From Chloroflexota bacterium (GTDB lineage: Bacteria > Chloroflexota > Anaerolineae > J036 > Brachytrichaceae), in contig JAMCQN010000165.1 of the NCBI GenBank assembly GCA_023382055.1, positions 1 through 33,149 of the forward strand: a DNA stretch of 33,149 nucleotides. The letters are read 5' to 3'. The position numbers and the translations under genes were made by a program. Under the pieces are notes generated by a model. That model saw nothing but the letters and a program-made list of their open reading frames with translations, was not told the DNA's origin and made no database searches. Positions 23,631 through 31,641 of the stretch are shown piece after piece (positions within the stretch are counted from its first letter, which is position 1; each line of letters opens with the position of its first letter).

Positions 23631-24512
23631 ATGAATACACCTATGGATGCGGATCGCGAAGTGCAGTGGGAACGGTTGCTGCCCGTTGAATTCCGCGCTG
23701 CACAACAGGCGCTGCCGGTGGTTTACCTGCCGCTGGGAACCGTCGAGTGGCACGGCGAACACAACGCGCTCGGGCTGGACGCCCTCAAGGCGCACCAGTT
23801 GTGCGTGCTGGCGGCGCGCGCGGGCGGCGGGGTCGTCCACCCGCCGCTGTATGGCGGCATGGGCGGGCTGGATATGCCGGCCACCGTCGTCGTGGAAGGC
23901 GAGCACGAATGGGACAACCACCTGCTGCGGCCATGGCTGGAAAAGCTGTGCGGCGAATTTCACCGCCAGGGCTTCAGCGCCATCATCATGCTGACCGGCC
24001 ATTACGGCCACAACCAGCAAATCACCGTGCGAGAGGTTGGCGCTCGCATGACCGAACGGCTGCAGATTCCCGTGCTGGGCACGCCCGAATACTGGCTGGC
24101 GCAGGATGCCGGTTATCTGGGCGATCATGCCGGCATCGGCGAGACGTCGCTGCTGATGCACCTGCACCCCGATCTGGTGAAGATCGAGCGCATCCGCACC
24201 GACCCGGACTATGGCAGGACGGATGCCATCGAGAAAGGCGCATCCGCCGAGCTTGGACGAAAGTATGCGTCGCTCATCGTCGAGCGGCTGGCAAAGCTCG
24301 CGCGCGCCATGCCCGGTTGGGATGACCCCACCCGCGAGGCCTTCGTGCGCGCTGAGCGCGCCCTGATCAGCGCACAGCTCAAAGGCTGGCGCACGCGCGA
24401 CGCATGGGCGGCCTGGCGCAAGACATCCAGCGGCGAGTTCACGATGTACGGGGCGTACCTGGCAGCCGGAGAGTTCGAGCGCATCGAACGAATGGCCAGC
24501 CATTTACTGTGA
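23631..24512 (+). CDS. Creatininase-family amidohydrolase
   Basis: 293 residues from ATG 23631, set by AGAGAGG four bases upstream; the frame is open further back to 23235, but that part is an unrelated gene fragment. The family's metal-site pattern is present: GTVEWHGEHNALGLDALKA (E, H and D ligands), then TGHYGHNQ for the usual NGHGGN, and GDHAGIGETSLLMHLHPDLV with the Glu ligand. Such enzymes hydrolyse cyclic amides or related bonds (creatinine amidohydrolase, FAPy deformylase, mycofactocin peptidase); the substrate here is unknown. The C-terminal 60 residues extend beyond the core. It stands alone between a pseudogene and a truncated transporter gene. Confidence 0.88.
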   Translation: MNTPMDADREVQWERLLPVEFRAAQQALPVVYLPLGTVEWHGEHNALGLDALKAHQLCVLAARAGGGVVHPPLYGGMGGLDMPATVVVEGEHEWDNHLLRPWLEKLCGEFHRQGFSAIIMLTGHYGHNQQITVREVGARMTERLQIPVLGTPEYWLAQDAGYLGDHAGIGETSLLMHLHPDLVKIERIRTDPDYGRTDAIEKGASAELGRKYASLIVERLAKLARAMPGWDDPTREAFVRAERALISAQLKGWRTRDAWAAWRKTSSGEFTMYGAYLAAGEFERIERMASHLL

Positions 24513-24519
24513 AAGACGT

Positions 24520-24939
24520 TCACTTGACCTGGTCGAGGATCAGCTTGATCGCGCCCGCCCCGGCCAGCAACAGCACGACCCCGTTGAACATCCCCTGCGG
24601 GATGCGCGGCAGCAGCCATTTGCCGATGAACGCGCCGATGATGATGACAGGCAACATGGCCAAATCGAAAACGAGCGTAGCCGAACTGACCATCGGCTTG
24701 GCGGGCAACACCAGGCTGAGGAAAGCGTAAATGGGCAGCTTGGTCAGGTTGAAAATGAAAAAGTACCAGGCCGACGTGCCCATGAACTCGTTCTTCGGCA
24801 ACCCCATGCCGGTCAGGTAGATCGACATGATGGGGCCGGCCGCATTGGACACCGCGGTGGAGAATCCGGCCAGCGTGCCGGTGGACACCAGGGCGGCCTT
24901 TGATGAAGGCACCAGCTTGTCCCCCCAGCGCGAACGCAT
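24520..24939 (-). pseudogene. TauE/SafE (TSUP) transporter, 5' half lost at a transposase remnant
   Basis: The visible 139 residues are the C-terminal half of a TSUP-family sulfite or organic-acid exporter: KLVPSSKAALVSTGTLAGF, TAVSNAAGPIMSIYLTGMG and three more helices, ending LILDQVK. Members normally have about 250 residues with a first half of four helices. Upstream of about 24935 the sequence changes to a transposase fragment in the opposite orientation, so the front half was removed. The start ATG 24939 is merely the first Met in frame. Confidence 0.8.
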
Positions 24940-25262
24940 GGTCGAACTGGTTCACCGCCGTGTCTTCATTGAGCTGTATCACGAAGACGCCAAGACCCTC
25001 TTGGGCTGGGACCAATACCAAGGACGGTTGTGGCAAGGCTTTCATCGCAATACTTTCCTCATCACACCGGGTGTGGCGTTCAGCTTTCTGGTGTGGACCG
25101 AATGGAATGAACGCCAACTCGTTATGCTCCCTGGGCGCCCTCGCGGCGCTCTTTCCCCCTCGGAAGGATCGACGACGTAAATCCCTGGCGTCTGTTCATA
25201 GACGAATTGTTGACGCGTTGTTCGCTGCTGCTGTCAGACATCTGTTCGTTCAATGCAAATGA
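24938..25262 (+). mobile_element. Transposase C-terminal remnant, IS701/IS4-like DDE type
   Basis: The plus-strand frame reads HRRVFIELYHEDAKTLLGWD, QYQGRLWQGFHR and FSFLVWTEW, matching the end of DDE transposases of the IS701/IS4 kind. A frameshift near 25140-25165 moves to RKDRRRKSLASVHRRIVDAL ending at TGA 25262. No inverted terminal repeat or full gene is present, so the element is a dead remnant, cut from the 5' side at the TauE fragment. It overlaps the end of the enolase-superfamily gene by about 13 bases and may have altered its last residues. Confidence 0.72.
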
Positions 25263-26389
25263 GACAAAGTAGTACTAATCCCCTCCCAATCCAACTTGAT
25301 CCCCAGCCCCGGCGCGGTCGGGATAGGCAGCATGCCATCGGCATCCAGCTTGAAAGGCGTCGCGACGATCTCCTCAATGTACGGCGACGGCGTCAGGTAC
25401 TCCACCCAGCGCGCCACGGGCAACGCCGCCACGAGGTGCAGGTCGGCGGCCAGCCCGACGGCGGTGTTCCAGCCGTGCGGCACCAGCAGCACATTGTGGT
25501 CGCAGGCCATCCACCCGATGCGGCGCGACTCCGACAGCCCGCCCACCTTGGTGCAGTCGGGCTGGATGATATCCACCGCGCCGCGCTCGATCCACGGCAT
25601 GAAGCTCTGCCGGCGCGTCAGCACTTCGCCGGTGCTGATGGGCACGGGCGAGTGCTCGCGCAGCTTGATGAAGCCCTCGATGTCGTCGGGCGGCAACGCT
25701 TCCTCGAACCATGTGATGTCATAATCTGCCAGCATGCGCGCCGTCTCGATGGCCCATTTGTAGGCGTGCGGCCAGAAGTGCTCGCTGCCCCCGGCGTCCA
25801 CCATGATCTCCACACCGTCGCCGACGGTCTCGCGCGCGGTGCGCACCAGCAGTTCGTCGGTCTTGCGATCCACCCGCCCGAACGGTTTCCAGCCCAGCTT
25901 GATGGCCTTGAACCCGCGCGCGGTGACGGCCTGCAATTTATCACGCAGAACGTCCGGCTGGTCGAACAGGATCGAGCCGTACGGCTTGATGCGGTCGCGG
26001 TAGTAGCCGCCCAGCAGGCGCGCCACCGGCTGCCCGCTGACCTTGCCCAGCAGGTCCCACATGGCGATGTCGATGCCGCTGATGGCGTGTGTGACCGCGC
26101 CGCCGCGCCCCTGCCAGAAGGCCATCTGACTGACCTTCTCCGTCACGCGCTCCGGCTCGATGGCGCACTCGCCGATCAGCCACGGGCGCATCAGCCGCAA
26201 CGCGCCTTCGACCAGCGCCTGGCTGGTGTACACACTGCCGATGCCCGTCAGCAGCTTGCCGCCCATCGTCTCGTCGGTGACAACTTCGACCAGCGTATGC
26301 AGGTTCTCACCCGGTTCGATCTCGGTATCCCAGCCGCCTTCTGGCGTGCGGCCCATCAGCGGGATCGTGCGTACTGCGACAATCTTCAT
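25250..26389 (-). CDS. Mandelate racemase/muconate lactonizing enzyme family (enolase superfamily) dehydratase
   Basis: 379 residues from ATG 26389 with GGAG six bases upstream (GTG 26401 is less likely). N-terminal capping domain, then a barrel with FKAIKLGWKPFG (catalytic Lys region), metal ligands in VDAGG, WFEEALPPDD and STGEVLTRR, and the general-base His in PHGWNTAVG. This matches sugar-acid dehydratases (D-gluconate, L-fuconate or rhamnonate type), but the exact substrate cannot be inferred. The C-terminal residues (TLSHLH) run into a transposase remnant. It is divergent from the URO-D pair, across about 400 bases. Confidence 0.9.
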   Translation of the reverse strand: MKIVAVRTIPLMGRTPEGGWDTEIEPGENLHTLVEVVTDETMGGKLLTGIGSVYTSQALVEGALRLMRPWLIGECAIEPERVTEKVSQMAFWQGRGGAVTHAISGIDIAMWDLLGKVSGQPVARLLGGYYRDRIKPYGSILFDQPDVLRDKLQAVTARGFKAIKLGWKPFGRVDRKTDELLVRTARETVGDGVEIMVDAGGSEHFWPHAYKWAIETARMLADYDITWFEEALPPDDIEGFIKLREHSPVPISTGEVLTRRQSFMPWIERGAVDIIQPDCTKVGGLSESRRIGWMACDHNVLLVPHGWNTAVGLAADLHLVAALPVARWVEYLTPSPYIEEIVATPFKLDADGMLPIPTAPGLGIKLDWEGISTTLSHLH

Positions 26390-26549
26390 TTCCAACTCCA
26401 CAGTGAGGATGTCTGGCTTGAGTCTAGTTCCACTTGAATTTTATAATTGCTACGAAACGTCGGCTCCTTCTGTTTCCTGTGCAAGAGAGCATCCAGAGCG
26501 GAGAGCGGCCAAGGATTCGTCCGGTAAGGATTGCCTGTTCTGGCCGCTC

Positions 26550-26602
26550 GTAGTCGATGGATGCGTACGCTATTAACCACATGGTACGCATTCTTCGACT
26601 AC
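26550..26602. repeat. Imperfect hairpin, 17 of 19 paired
   Basis: Arms 26550-26568 and 26584-26602 (GTAGTCGA-TGG-ATGCGTAC and its near complement) flank a 15-base loop. Could be a terminator of an antisense transcript, a binding site for a dimer, or a small dispersed repeat; no further copies were seen in the window. Confidence 0.5.
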
Positions 26603-26621
26603 ACGGCGCGCAATAACGTAA

Positions 26622-26633
26622 GTTGCATGCAAC
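26622..26633. promoter_or_regulatory. Palindrome GTTGCATGCAAC, operator candidate
   Basis: Perfect 12-base palindrome 156 bases upstream of the URO-D-like gene. Short symmetrical sites of this kind are bound by LacI- or GntR-type sugar regulators; no regulator gene is in the window. Confidence 0.35.
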
Positions 26634-26724
26634 ATATCATAATGCGCGTCGTTCCGCTCAGAATGTTTTCTGTATATGGTTCTCGGAAATGGGATTCAGC
26701 CTGGTCATAAGTATATTCAGGCAT

Positions 26725-26753
26725 TCGTCAATTCCTGTTCGCCGCCCTAAAAT
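26725..26753 (+). promoter_or_regulatory. Possible sigma70-type promoter for the URO-D-like pair
   Basis: TCGTCA (26725-26730), 17-base spacer, TAAAAT (26748-26753), 35 bases before ATG 26789. The -35 matches four of six consensus positions. Confidence 0.35.
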
Positions 26754-26788
26754 GGAGAGCAGGCAAGATCATCAGAAACCAGGTACTA

Positions 26789-27925
26789 ATGAAAACCTTA
26801 AAATCCCGTGAACGCGTCCGGCGCGCCCTGAACCATCAGGAAGTGGATCGCGTGCCTATCGACCTCGGCGGTACCCAGAACAGCACCATTGGCGCCGGCG
26901 CCTATAACAACCTGAAAGCCTACCTCGGCGTCGATGCGCCATCCGTGATTATCAACCGGGCCTTTGATATCGTGCGCATGGATGAACGGGTGCTGGCCCG
27001 CCTGCCGGTCGATACGCGCTGCGTCTTCGCCAATCCGCCGGAGCACACGCACAGCCGCTGGCTCGATGAGCGGACGCTGATCGACGACTGGGGTATCACC
27101 TATCGCCAACCAGAGGACTGGCGCCAGTGGGATATGGTCGCGCACCCGCTGGCTGAAGCCACCATCGCCGATCTCGACAGCTATCCCTGGCCCGACGTCG
27201 AGGACCCTGCGCGCTACGCCGGGCTGGCCGACCTGGCGCGCGATCTGCACGAGAACTCCCCCTATGCCGTGTGCGCCTCGACGATGGACACCACCATTTT
27301 CGACCGCGCGTGGGAGTTGCGCGGCATGCAGCAATTCCTCGAGGACCTGCTTGCCGATCCCGAGTTTGCGCTCGCGCTGCTGGAGAAGGTTGCCGATCTG
27401 CAATTCCGCCGCCACGTCTGTTTTTTGCGCGAGGTGGGGAAATATATCGACGTCCTCATGATCTCCGACGATATGGGCGTGCAACGCGGCCCGCTGCTGC
27501 GCCCGCAACTGTATCGCCGGATGATCAAACCCTTCCACGCGCGCTATGTGGCGCTGCTGCGCCAGCATACCGATGCGAAAATACTCAACCATGCGTGCGG
27601 CAGCATTGTCGATCTGATCGAAGACTACATCGAGATCGGCATCGATGCCTGCAACCCCATGCAGGTGTCCGCTGCAGGCATGTCGCCGCAGAATCTAAAG
27701 GCGCGCTTCGGCGGTCGCATGGCCTTCTGGGGCGGCATCGATACGCAGCACGTGTTGCCCGAAGGCTCGCCCGACGACGTCCGCCGCGCCGTGCGCGAGA
27801 CACTCGACGCGATGCGGCTGGATGGCGGCTACGTCCTGGGCGCCGTTCACAACGTGCAGGACGACGTTCCGCCCGCCAATGTCTGGGCCATGCTCGACGA
27901 AGCCGCTGCTTACCGACCTGTCTAG
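26789..27925 (+). CDS. Uroporphyrinogen decarboxylase-like (URO-D) protein
   Basis: 378 residues; AGGT lies just ahead of the ATG. SRERVRRALNHQEVDRVPIDLGG at the N-terminus and HACGSIVDLIEDYIEIGIDACNPMQ, GRMAFWGGIDTQ near the C-terminus are typical of the large URO-D superfamily (HemE, MtaA-like methyltransferases). The residues that HemE uses for porphyrin are not obvious, and no haem genes are near, so a methyltransferase or other catabolic role is more likely than haem synthesis. Its stop codon lies within the ribosome-binding site of the next, related gene, so the two form an operon and may be partners. Confidence 0.85.
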   Translation: MKTLKSRERVRRALNHQEVDRVPIDLGGTQNSTIGAGAYNNLKAYLGVDAPSVIINRAFDIVRMDERVLARLPVDTRCVFANPPEHTHSRWLDERTLIDDWGITYRQPEDWRQWDMVAHPLAEATIADLDSYPWPDVEDPARYAGLADLARDLHENSPYAVCASTMDTTIFDRAWELRGMQQFLEDLLADPEFALALLEKVADLQFRRHVCFLREVGKYIDVLMISDDMGVQRGPLLRPQLYRRMIKPFHARYVALLRQHTDAKILNHACGSIVDLIEDYIEIGIDACNPMQVSAAGMSPQNLKARFGGRMAFWGGIDTQHVLPEGSPDDVRRAVRETLDAMRLDGGYVLGAVHNVQDDVPPANVWAMLDEAAAYRPV

Positions 27926-27935
27926 AGGCAACACC

Positions 27936-28967
27936 ATGATTCCACGCGAACGCGTACAAGCCGCGCTTTCTTTCCAGCCCGTTGACAAGGTTGCGCTCCA
28001 GATCCATCCCTCACCGGGCGGTCTGTACGACCATGGCCAGAAACTGCTCGACCTGATGCGCGCGTGCGGGCACGATTTCGACGACCAGCGCGGGCTGGCG
28101 TTGCCCGTGGTTCCGAGAGAGGATTTCGACCCGGACGGCCGCTACCATCGCATCGCGACGGACGAGTGGGGCACTACGTGGGATTACCGCATCTATGGCG
28201 TGTGGGGGCACCGCATCAAGTATCCGCTGCAAGATATAGATTGTCTGAAGCACTGGCGCCCCCCGGCTATCGAAAAGCTGCAGGGGCAGGCGTTGGAGCA
28301 GGCGCGCGCGGAAGCCGCGGCGCATCGCCAGACGTATTACCTGTTGGGCGGCGGCGTGAGCCTGTTTGAGACGATGCAGTCGCTGCGGCCTTACGAGGAG
28401 TTGTTAATCGATATCGCCCAGGACACCAGCGAGATCAACCAACTGGCCGACCTGTTGATGGAATACTACGTGGCGGTGATCGAGAACGCCCTCGCGACTG
28501 GCGTCGACGCCGTCACCGTGGGCGACGACTTCGGCACGCAGCAGGCGCTCATCCTGTCGCCCAGAACGTGGCGGCGCTTCTTCCTCCCGCGTTACCGCGC
28601 GTTGTTCGAGCCCATCAAACGCGCCGGCAAGCGCATCGTGTTTCATTCCTGCGGCAAGGTTGAACCGATTCTGGCCGACCTGCGATCCATCGGCGTCGAC
28701 GCCATCTGGCCTCAACTGCCGCTCTTCGACTCGCATCATCTCGCACAACTCAGCCGCGAGCTGGGTCTGGTCCTGATGCTCCATCCCGATCGAGGCGAAC
28801 TGATGCAACGCGGCGCCCCGCAACAGATCCGCGACTATCTGCTTCGCCTGGTCGACGACTATGGCTGCCTCACAGGCGGATCGTGGCTCTATCTTGAGGT
28901 TGACCCCGGTTTTGCATGGCCCAATGTGCAGACGATGTTCGAGACGGTGATTGAGATGAGGAAATAG
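27936..28967 (+). CDS. Second uroporphyrinogen decarboxylase-like protein
   Basis: 343 residues from ATG 27936; AGAGG seven bases upstream includes the end of the previous stop (TAG). The frame is open further upstream, but that overlaps the preceding gene. IPRERVQAALSFQPVDKVAL starts like its neighbour; YDHGQK, TVGDDFGTQQALILSPRTWR, FHSCGKVEPILADLRSIGVD and LVDDYGCLTGGSWLYLEVD follow the same superfamily plan (substrate-binding Asp-Asp and the HSCG motif). The two proteins are only distantly similar, suggesting a heterodimer or successive steps rather than a recent duplication. Substrate unknown. Confidence 0.85.
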   Translation: MIPRERVQAALSFQPVDKVALQIHPSPGGLYDHGQKLLDLMRACGHDFDDQRGLALPVVPREDFDPDGRYHRIATDEWGTTWDYRIYGVWGHRIKYPLQDIDCLKHWRPPAIEKLQGQALEQARAEAAAHRQTYYLLGGGVSLFETMQSLRPYEELLIDIAQDTSEINQLADLLMEYYVAVIENALATGVDAVTVGDDFGTQQALILSPRTWRRFFLPRYRALFEPIKRAGKRIVFHSCGKVEPILADLRSIGVDAIWPQLPLFDSHHLAQLSRELGLVLMLHPDRGELMQRGAPQQIRDYLLRLVDDYGCLTGGSWLYLEVDPGFAWPNVQTMFETVIEMRK

Positions 28968-28970
28968 CAA

Positions 28971-30434
28971 TCAGGGCGCCACGATTTTATATACCCGCCC
29001 GGTGGCGCCGCGCGGCCCGGCGAGTGCGGACGTCAGCACGTATATCTCGTGGTCGGCGTCCTCGCCGAAGCCGCGCACGAACGCGTTCACGCGCCCATTC
29101 GCGCTGCTCGCCACCGACAGCTTTTGCAACGTCCACATCCCGCCGGTCTGCGGAGCAGAGGTCACCAGCAGCGTGCCGTTGGGCGTGGTGTAGTTGGCGC
29201 CCCAGTCGCCGAAGAGATAGCGCCCCTGCATGGCGGGCATCGCCGCGCCCCGGTAGATCATCCCGCCGATGCCGACCATCCCGATGCCGCCCGGCGCCTG
29301 GATATTGGGGTATTCGACGATGGGGTCGATCAGCGGGCTGCCATCCGCGCCGGTAGTCGCACAGGCGGCCAGCAACTGTGTGGGGTTGTCGCGGTTGAAG
29401 CAGTGCGCCCCTTCGCGGATCGGCCAGCCGTAGTTGCCGCCCTTGACGACGATATCGACCTCCTCCCACAGGTTCTCGCCGGCATCCTCGACGTACAGGT
29501 CATGATCGCCGCCGGCGTCGAAGGCGATGCGGTAGGGATTGCGGAAGCCGTAGGCGTAGATCTCCGGTCGCCCCGGCCCGCCCGCGAAGGGGTTATTGGG
29601 CGGGATGCTATACGGGTCGCCGTGATCGACGTCGATGCGCAGGATTTTGCCCAGCAGCGAGGAGGTGTCCTGCGCGTTGGTGCGCACGTCGCCAGGGCCG
29701 CCGCCGTCGCCCAGCGAGATATACAGGTAACCGTCCGGGCCGAAGGTCAACCCACCGCCGTTGTGCGTAGCGTCGGGATGATCGACCTCGAGGATGACGC
29801 GCTCCGAGGCGGGGTCAGCCGTGTTGGGGTCCTGCGGCGAGACTTTGTGCTCCGCGACCCGGTTGGTGTGGTTGTACCCGGCGGGCGCGCCGCCGCGCAA
29901 CGGGATGTTGTAGTACACGAAGAACCGGCCGTTCTGCGCGAACTGCGGGTGAAACGCCAGCCCCAGCAGGCCGCGTTCGTCGTAGCCCGTGTTCAGGCCG
30001 ATCATGCGGTCGCGCACGTCCAGAAACGGCTGCGGCAGCAACTGGCCCTGCGCCGTGATGATCCGGATCAGTCCGGTCTGATCGACGACGAACAGGCGTC
30101 CGCTGCCGTCAGGCGGCGCGACCAACTGCACCGGTGCGACCAGCCCCTGCGCGATCAACTGCAAGCCTACTGCTGGTTGAACGAGCGGCGCTAGTGTGGG
30201 GGCGGGCGTCGGCTGCATAACGGTGGTTGGCGATGGGGCGGCAGTCGGGCCGGGCTGCACTGCAACCGTGACGCGGGCAACCGATATCGCCGTCGTCAGC
30301 GGGGCAGGCGATGTGACCGGTGTGGCAAATTGCACTGTGGTGGCATGCGTTGCGGTTGGCTGCGCCGGCGATCCTCCGGTCGATGAACATGCGGTCAATA
30401 GCAGTGCCACCAGCATTAACTGGCGCGCCGCCAT
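28971..30434 (-). CDS. PQQ-dependent soluble aldose (glucose/sorbosone) dehydrogenase, lipoprotein
   Basis: 487 residues from ATG 30434 (GTG or ATG at 30455 lies in a repeat and is less likely). Lipobox LLTAC (Cys16), a Thr/Pro/Ala-rich linker to about residue 90, then a six-bladed propeller of the GSDH family: ERGLLGLAFHPQF, HNGGGLTFGPDGYLYISLG, DGGGPGD, YAYGFRNPYRIAFD, EDAGENLWEEVDIVVKGGNYG, GIGGMIYRGAAMP. The His and Arg of these motifs are in place for PQQ and sugar. It oxidises aldoses outside the membrane. Ends 4 bases from the convergent URO-D gene and starts just after the LmbE gene, separated by a four-copy heptamer repeat. Confidence 0.9.
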   Translation of the reverse strand: MAARQLMLVALLLTACSSTGGSPAQPTATHATTVQFATPVTSPAPLTTAISVARVTVAVQPGPTAAPSPTTVMQPTPAPTLAPLVQPAVGLQLIAQGLVAPVQLVAPPDGSGRLFVVDQTGLIRIITAQGQLLPQPFLDVRDRMIGLNTGYDERGLLGLAFHPQFAQNGRFFVYYNIPLRGGAPAGYNHTNRVAEHKVSPQDPNTADPASERVILEVDHPDATHNGGGLTFGPDGYLYISLGDGGGPGDVRTNAQDTSSLLGKILRIDVDHGDPYSIPPNNPFAGGPGRPEIYAYGFRNPYRIAFDAGGDHDLYVEDAGENLWEEVDIVVKGGNYGWPIREGAHCFNRDNPTQLLAACATTGADGSPLIDPIVEYPNIQAPGGIGMVGIGGMIYRGAAMPAMQGRYLFGDWGANYTTPNGTLLVTSAPQTGGMWTLQKLSVASSANGRVNAFVRGFGEDADHEIYVLTSALAGPRGATGRVYKIVAP

Positions 30435-30441
30435 GCGTCCG

Positions 30442-30469
30442 TCTCTAATCTCCAATCTCCAATCTCTAA
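30442..30469. repeat. Four tandem heptamers TCTCYAA
   Basis: TCTCTAA, TCTCCAA, TCTCCAA, TCTCTAA stand in perfect 7-base phase between the stop codon of the LmbE gene (30474-30476) and the start of the aldose dehydrogenase. Same type as the array at 31586-31641. Confidence 0.75.
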
Positions 30470-30473
30470 TCCC

Positions 30474-31187
30474 CTACGGCAGGACGTTGCCGGGGCGCAC
30501 GCGCGGCCACGCCAGCGCCGGCTTAAAGCCCTCGGCATATTCCACCCCGCACTGGATACCGCGGAACGCGCCAACCACCTGCGAGTACTTCACCAGGTCC
30601 CACCCGCCCGACGTCTGCATGTTCGCCATCTGGCTCTTGTGCAGCCGGAGCAGCTCGCACTTGCGCTCGAACACGCCCGTGATGTCCACGTAATGGGTGG
30701 GCTGCCATTCCAGCCCGGTGACGGCATCCATGTAATACAGCGGCGGCGTTTTGGGCAACGGGTCGTGCGCGGTAAAGATGGTCTTGACCGCCGCCAGCAT
30801 CACGGCGTGGAAGGCGATCTGGCTGGTGACCATGTGGTCGGTGTTGTAATCGACCGGCGGCGGCGCAAAGACCAGGTCGGCGTTGGCTTCGCGCAGCACG
30901 TCGACCAGCCAGTTGCGCGCCTCGTCCGTGTCGCGGATGTATTCGTCGGACTGCCCCATGCAGATATAGCGCCCGCCCAGACCCTGCGCGACGGCGGTCG
31001 CCTCTCCGGCGCGGATGCGGGCGATTTCCTCGTAGGGTGTGCGCGGGTCGTATTGCGCGCCCTTGTCGCCGTTGGAGAGGACGACGTTGGTGAAGGTGTG
31101 GCCGCCCTGCTCGCGATATTTGATAAGCGTGCCCAGGCAGTTCAGCTCGATATCGTCCTGATGCGCGCCGACGCTGACAATATTCAT
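30474..31187 (-). CDS. LmbE/PIG-L-family zinc N-deacetylase
   Basis: 237 residues; GAGGATGTC precedes ATG 31187. The zinc motif AHQDDIE (residues 8-14) and the third ligand in DYNTDHMVT (about 113-121) define the family, which removes acetyl from N-acetylglucosamine-type sugars or related conjugates. The rest follows the usual plan (NVVLSNGDKG, GVFERKCELLRLHKSQ). Substrate unknown; nearby aminotransferase and sugar genes are consistent with amino-sugar metabolism. Its stop is followed after 4 bases by a heptamer repeat. Confidence 0.92.
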   Translation of the reverse strand: MNIVSVGAHQDDIELNCLGTLIKYREQGGHTFTNVVLSNGDKGAQYDPRTPYEEIARIRAGEATAVAQGLGGRYICMGQSDEYIRDTDEARNWLVDVLREANADLVFAPPPVDYNTDHMVTSQIAFHAVMLAAVKTIFTAHDPLPKTPPLYYMDAVTGLEWQPTHYVDITGVFERKCELLRLHKSQMANMQTSGGWDLVKYSQVVGAFRGIQCGVEYAEGFKPALAWPRVRPGNVLP

Positions 31188-31209
31188 GACATCCTCGCTT
31201 GTGCTGGAT

Positions 31210-31276
31210 AAACCTGACAGGTGGCACGTATCCGTCGATGCTTACCGACTCGTAACCTGTGCCGCCTGTCAGGTTT
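31210..31276. repeat. Inverted repeat with AAACCTGACAGG arms
   Basis: 18-base arms (31210-31227 and 31259-31276) complementary except for one G:T pair, with a 31-base loop, starting 23 bases upstream of the LmbE start codon. Looks like a dispersed intergenic palindrome; could also influence the mRNA leader. Confidence 0.6.
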
Positions 31277-31339
31277 CGGAGCGCCGTACACCAATGTGTA
31301 AGCTGCTCAATCGATTTTACCCGGGCCTGGTTGCGAGAA

Positions 31340-31378
31340 CCCAGACTCCCGGAATCTCCGAGATTCCGGGAGTCTGGG
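31340..31378. repeat. Perfect 19-bp inverted repeat with 1-base centre
   Basis: Arms CCCAGACTCCCGGAATCTC and GAGATTCCGGGAGTCTGGG meet at a single C. Such a near-complete palindrome would form a very stable hairpin, as in repetitive extragenic palindromes or strong terminators; no T-run follows. Confidence 0.7.
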
Positions 31379-31411
31379 CGAAAGACATCCAGAGACCGCG
31401 GTAAGTACTGG

Positions 31412-31433
31412 ATTCCCGCTTTCGCGGGGAATG
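31412..31433. repeat. ATTCCCGC hairpin resembling dispersed dRS3/REP-type repeat
   Basis: ATTCCCGC then TTTC then GCGGGGAAT, an 8-bp stem with one bulged G, with flanks CTGG and GACG. The core ATTCCC...GGGAAT is a very common dispersed bacterial repeat (for example dRS3 of Neisseria). Confidence 0.55.
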
Positions 31434-31585
31434 ACGATATCGTTTTCCGCGTCCTTCGTCGGCTCGTGCCCATTTCGCCAACAGTCAAAATGAGCCTGGC
31501 GGCGCACCGCAAGGCATGAAAACAGCCTGCCTATTTTCATATCAGAATCGGGACGGGGCTGGGCGCAGAGAAAAGTCGATGGCCC

Positions 31586-31641
31586 CTCTTGCCTCTCGCG
31601 TCCAACCTCTTACCTCTGACTTCTGACCTCTGACTTCTAAC
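31586..31641. repeat. Eight degenerate tandem heptamers, consensus CTCTGAC
   Basis: Units in phase: CTCTTGC, CTCTCGC, GTCCAAC, CTCTTAC, CTCTGAC, TTCTGAC, CTCTGAC, TTCTAAC. The last unit overlaps the stop codon of the GNAT gene (31637-31639). Resembles the short tandemly repeated heptamers known from cyanobacteria. Confidence 0.75.

Larger units (their letters stand above)
26390..26788. other. Divergent 399-base control region
   Basis: Between the enolase-superfamily gene and the URO-D-like pair. No believable gene. It holds an imperfect 19-bp hairpin (26550-26602), a 12-base palindrome (26622-26633) and a -10-like TAAAAT at 26748-26753. Confidence 0.55.
31188..31636. other. 449-base repeat-rich intergenic region
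   Basis: No believable gene: the open frames have low-complexity or hairpin-derived translations. It contains three separate inverted repeats (31210-31276, 31340-31378, 31412-31433) and most of a heptamer array (31586-31641). The minus strand must hold the promoter of the LmbE gene. Confidence 0.6.

Noticed and set aside
23499-24503. Minus-strand open frame of 334 codons
   Set aside because: Antisense to the creatininase-family gene, with no domain signature.
23235-24512. A 425-residue protein joining a glycosidase-like N-terminus to the creatininase-family domain
   Set aside because: The ribosome-binding site at 23621-23627 and the family start favour ATG 23631; the front part is an unrelated fragment that happens to be in frame.
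25253-26437. Long plus-strand open frame of about 394 codons
   Set aside because: It lies antisense to the well-supported enolase-superfamily gene and its Arg/His/Gln-rich translation matches nothing.
26623-26811. Plus-strand 62-codon open frame ahead of the URO-D gene
   Set aside because: It overlaps the real start region, has no ribosome-binding site, and its composition is not protein-like.
29049-30194. Long plus-strand open frame of about 381 codons
   Set aside because: Antisense to the aldose dehydrogenase gene; a GC-rich shadow frame.
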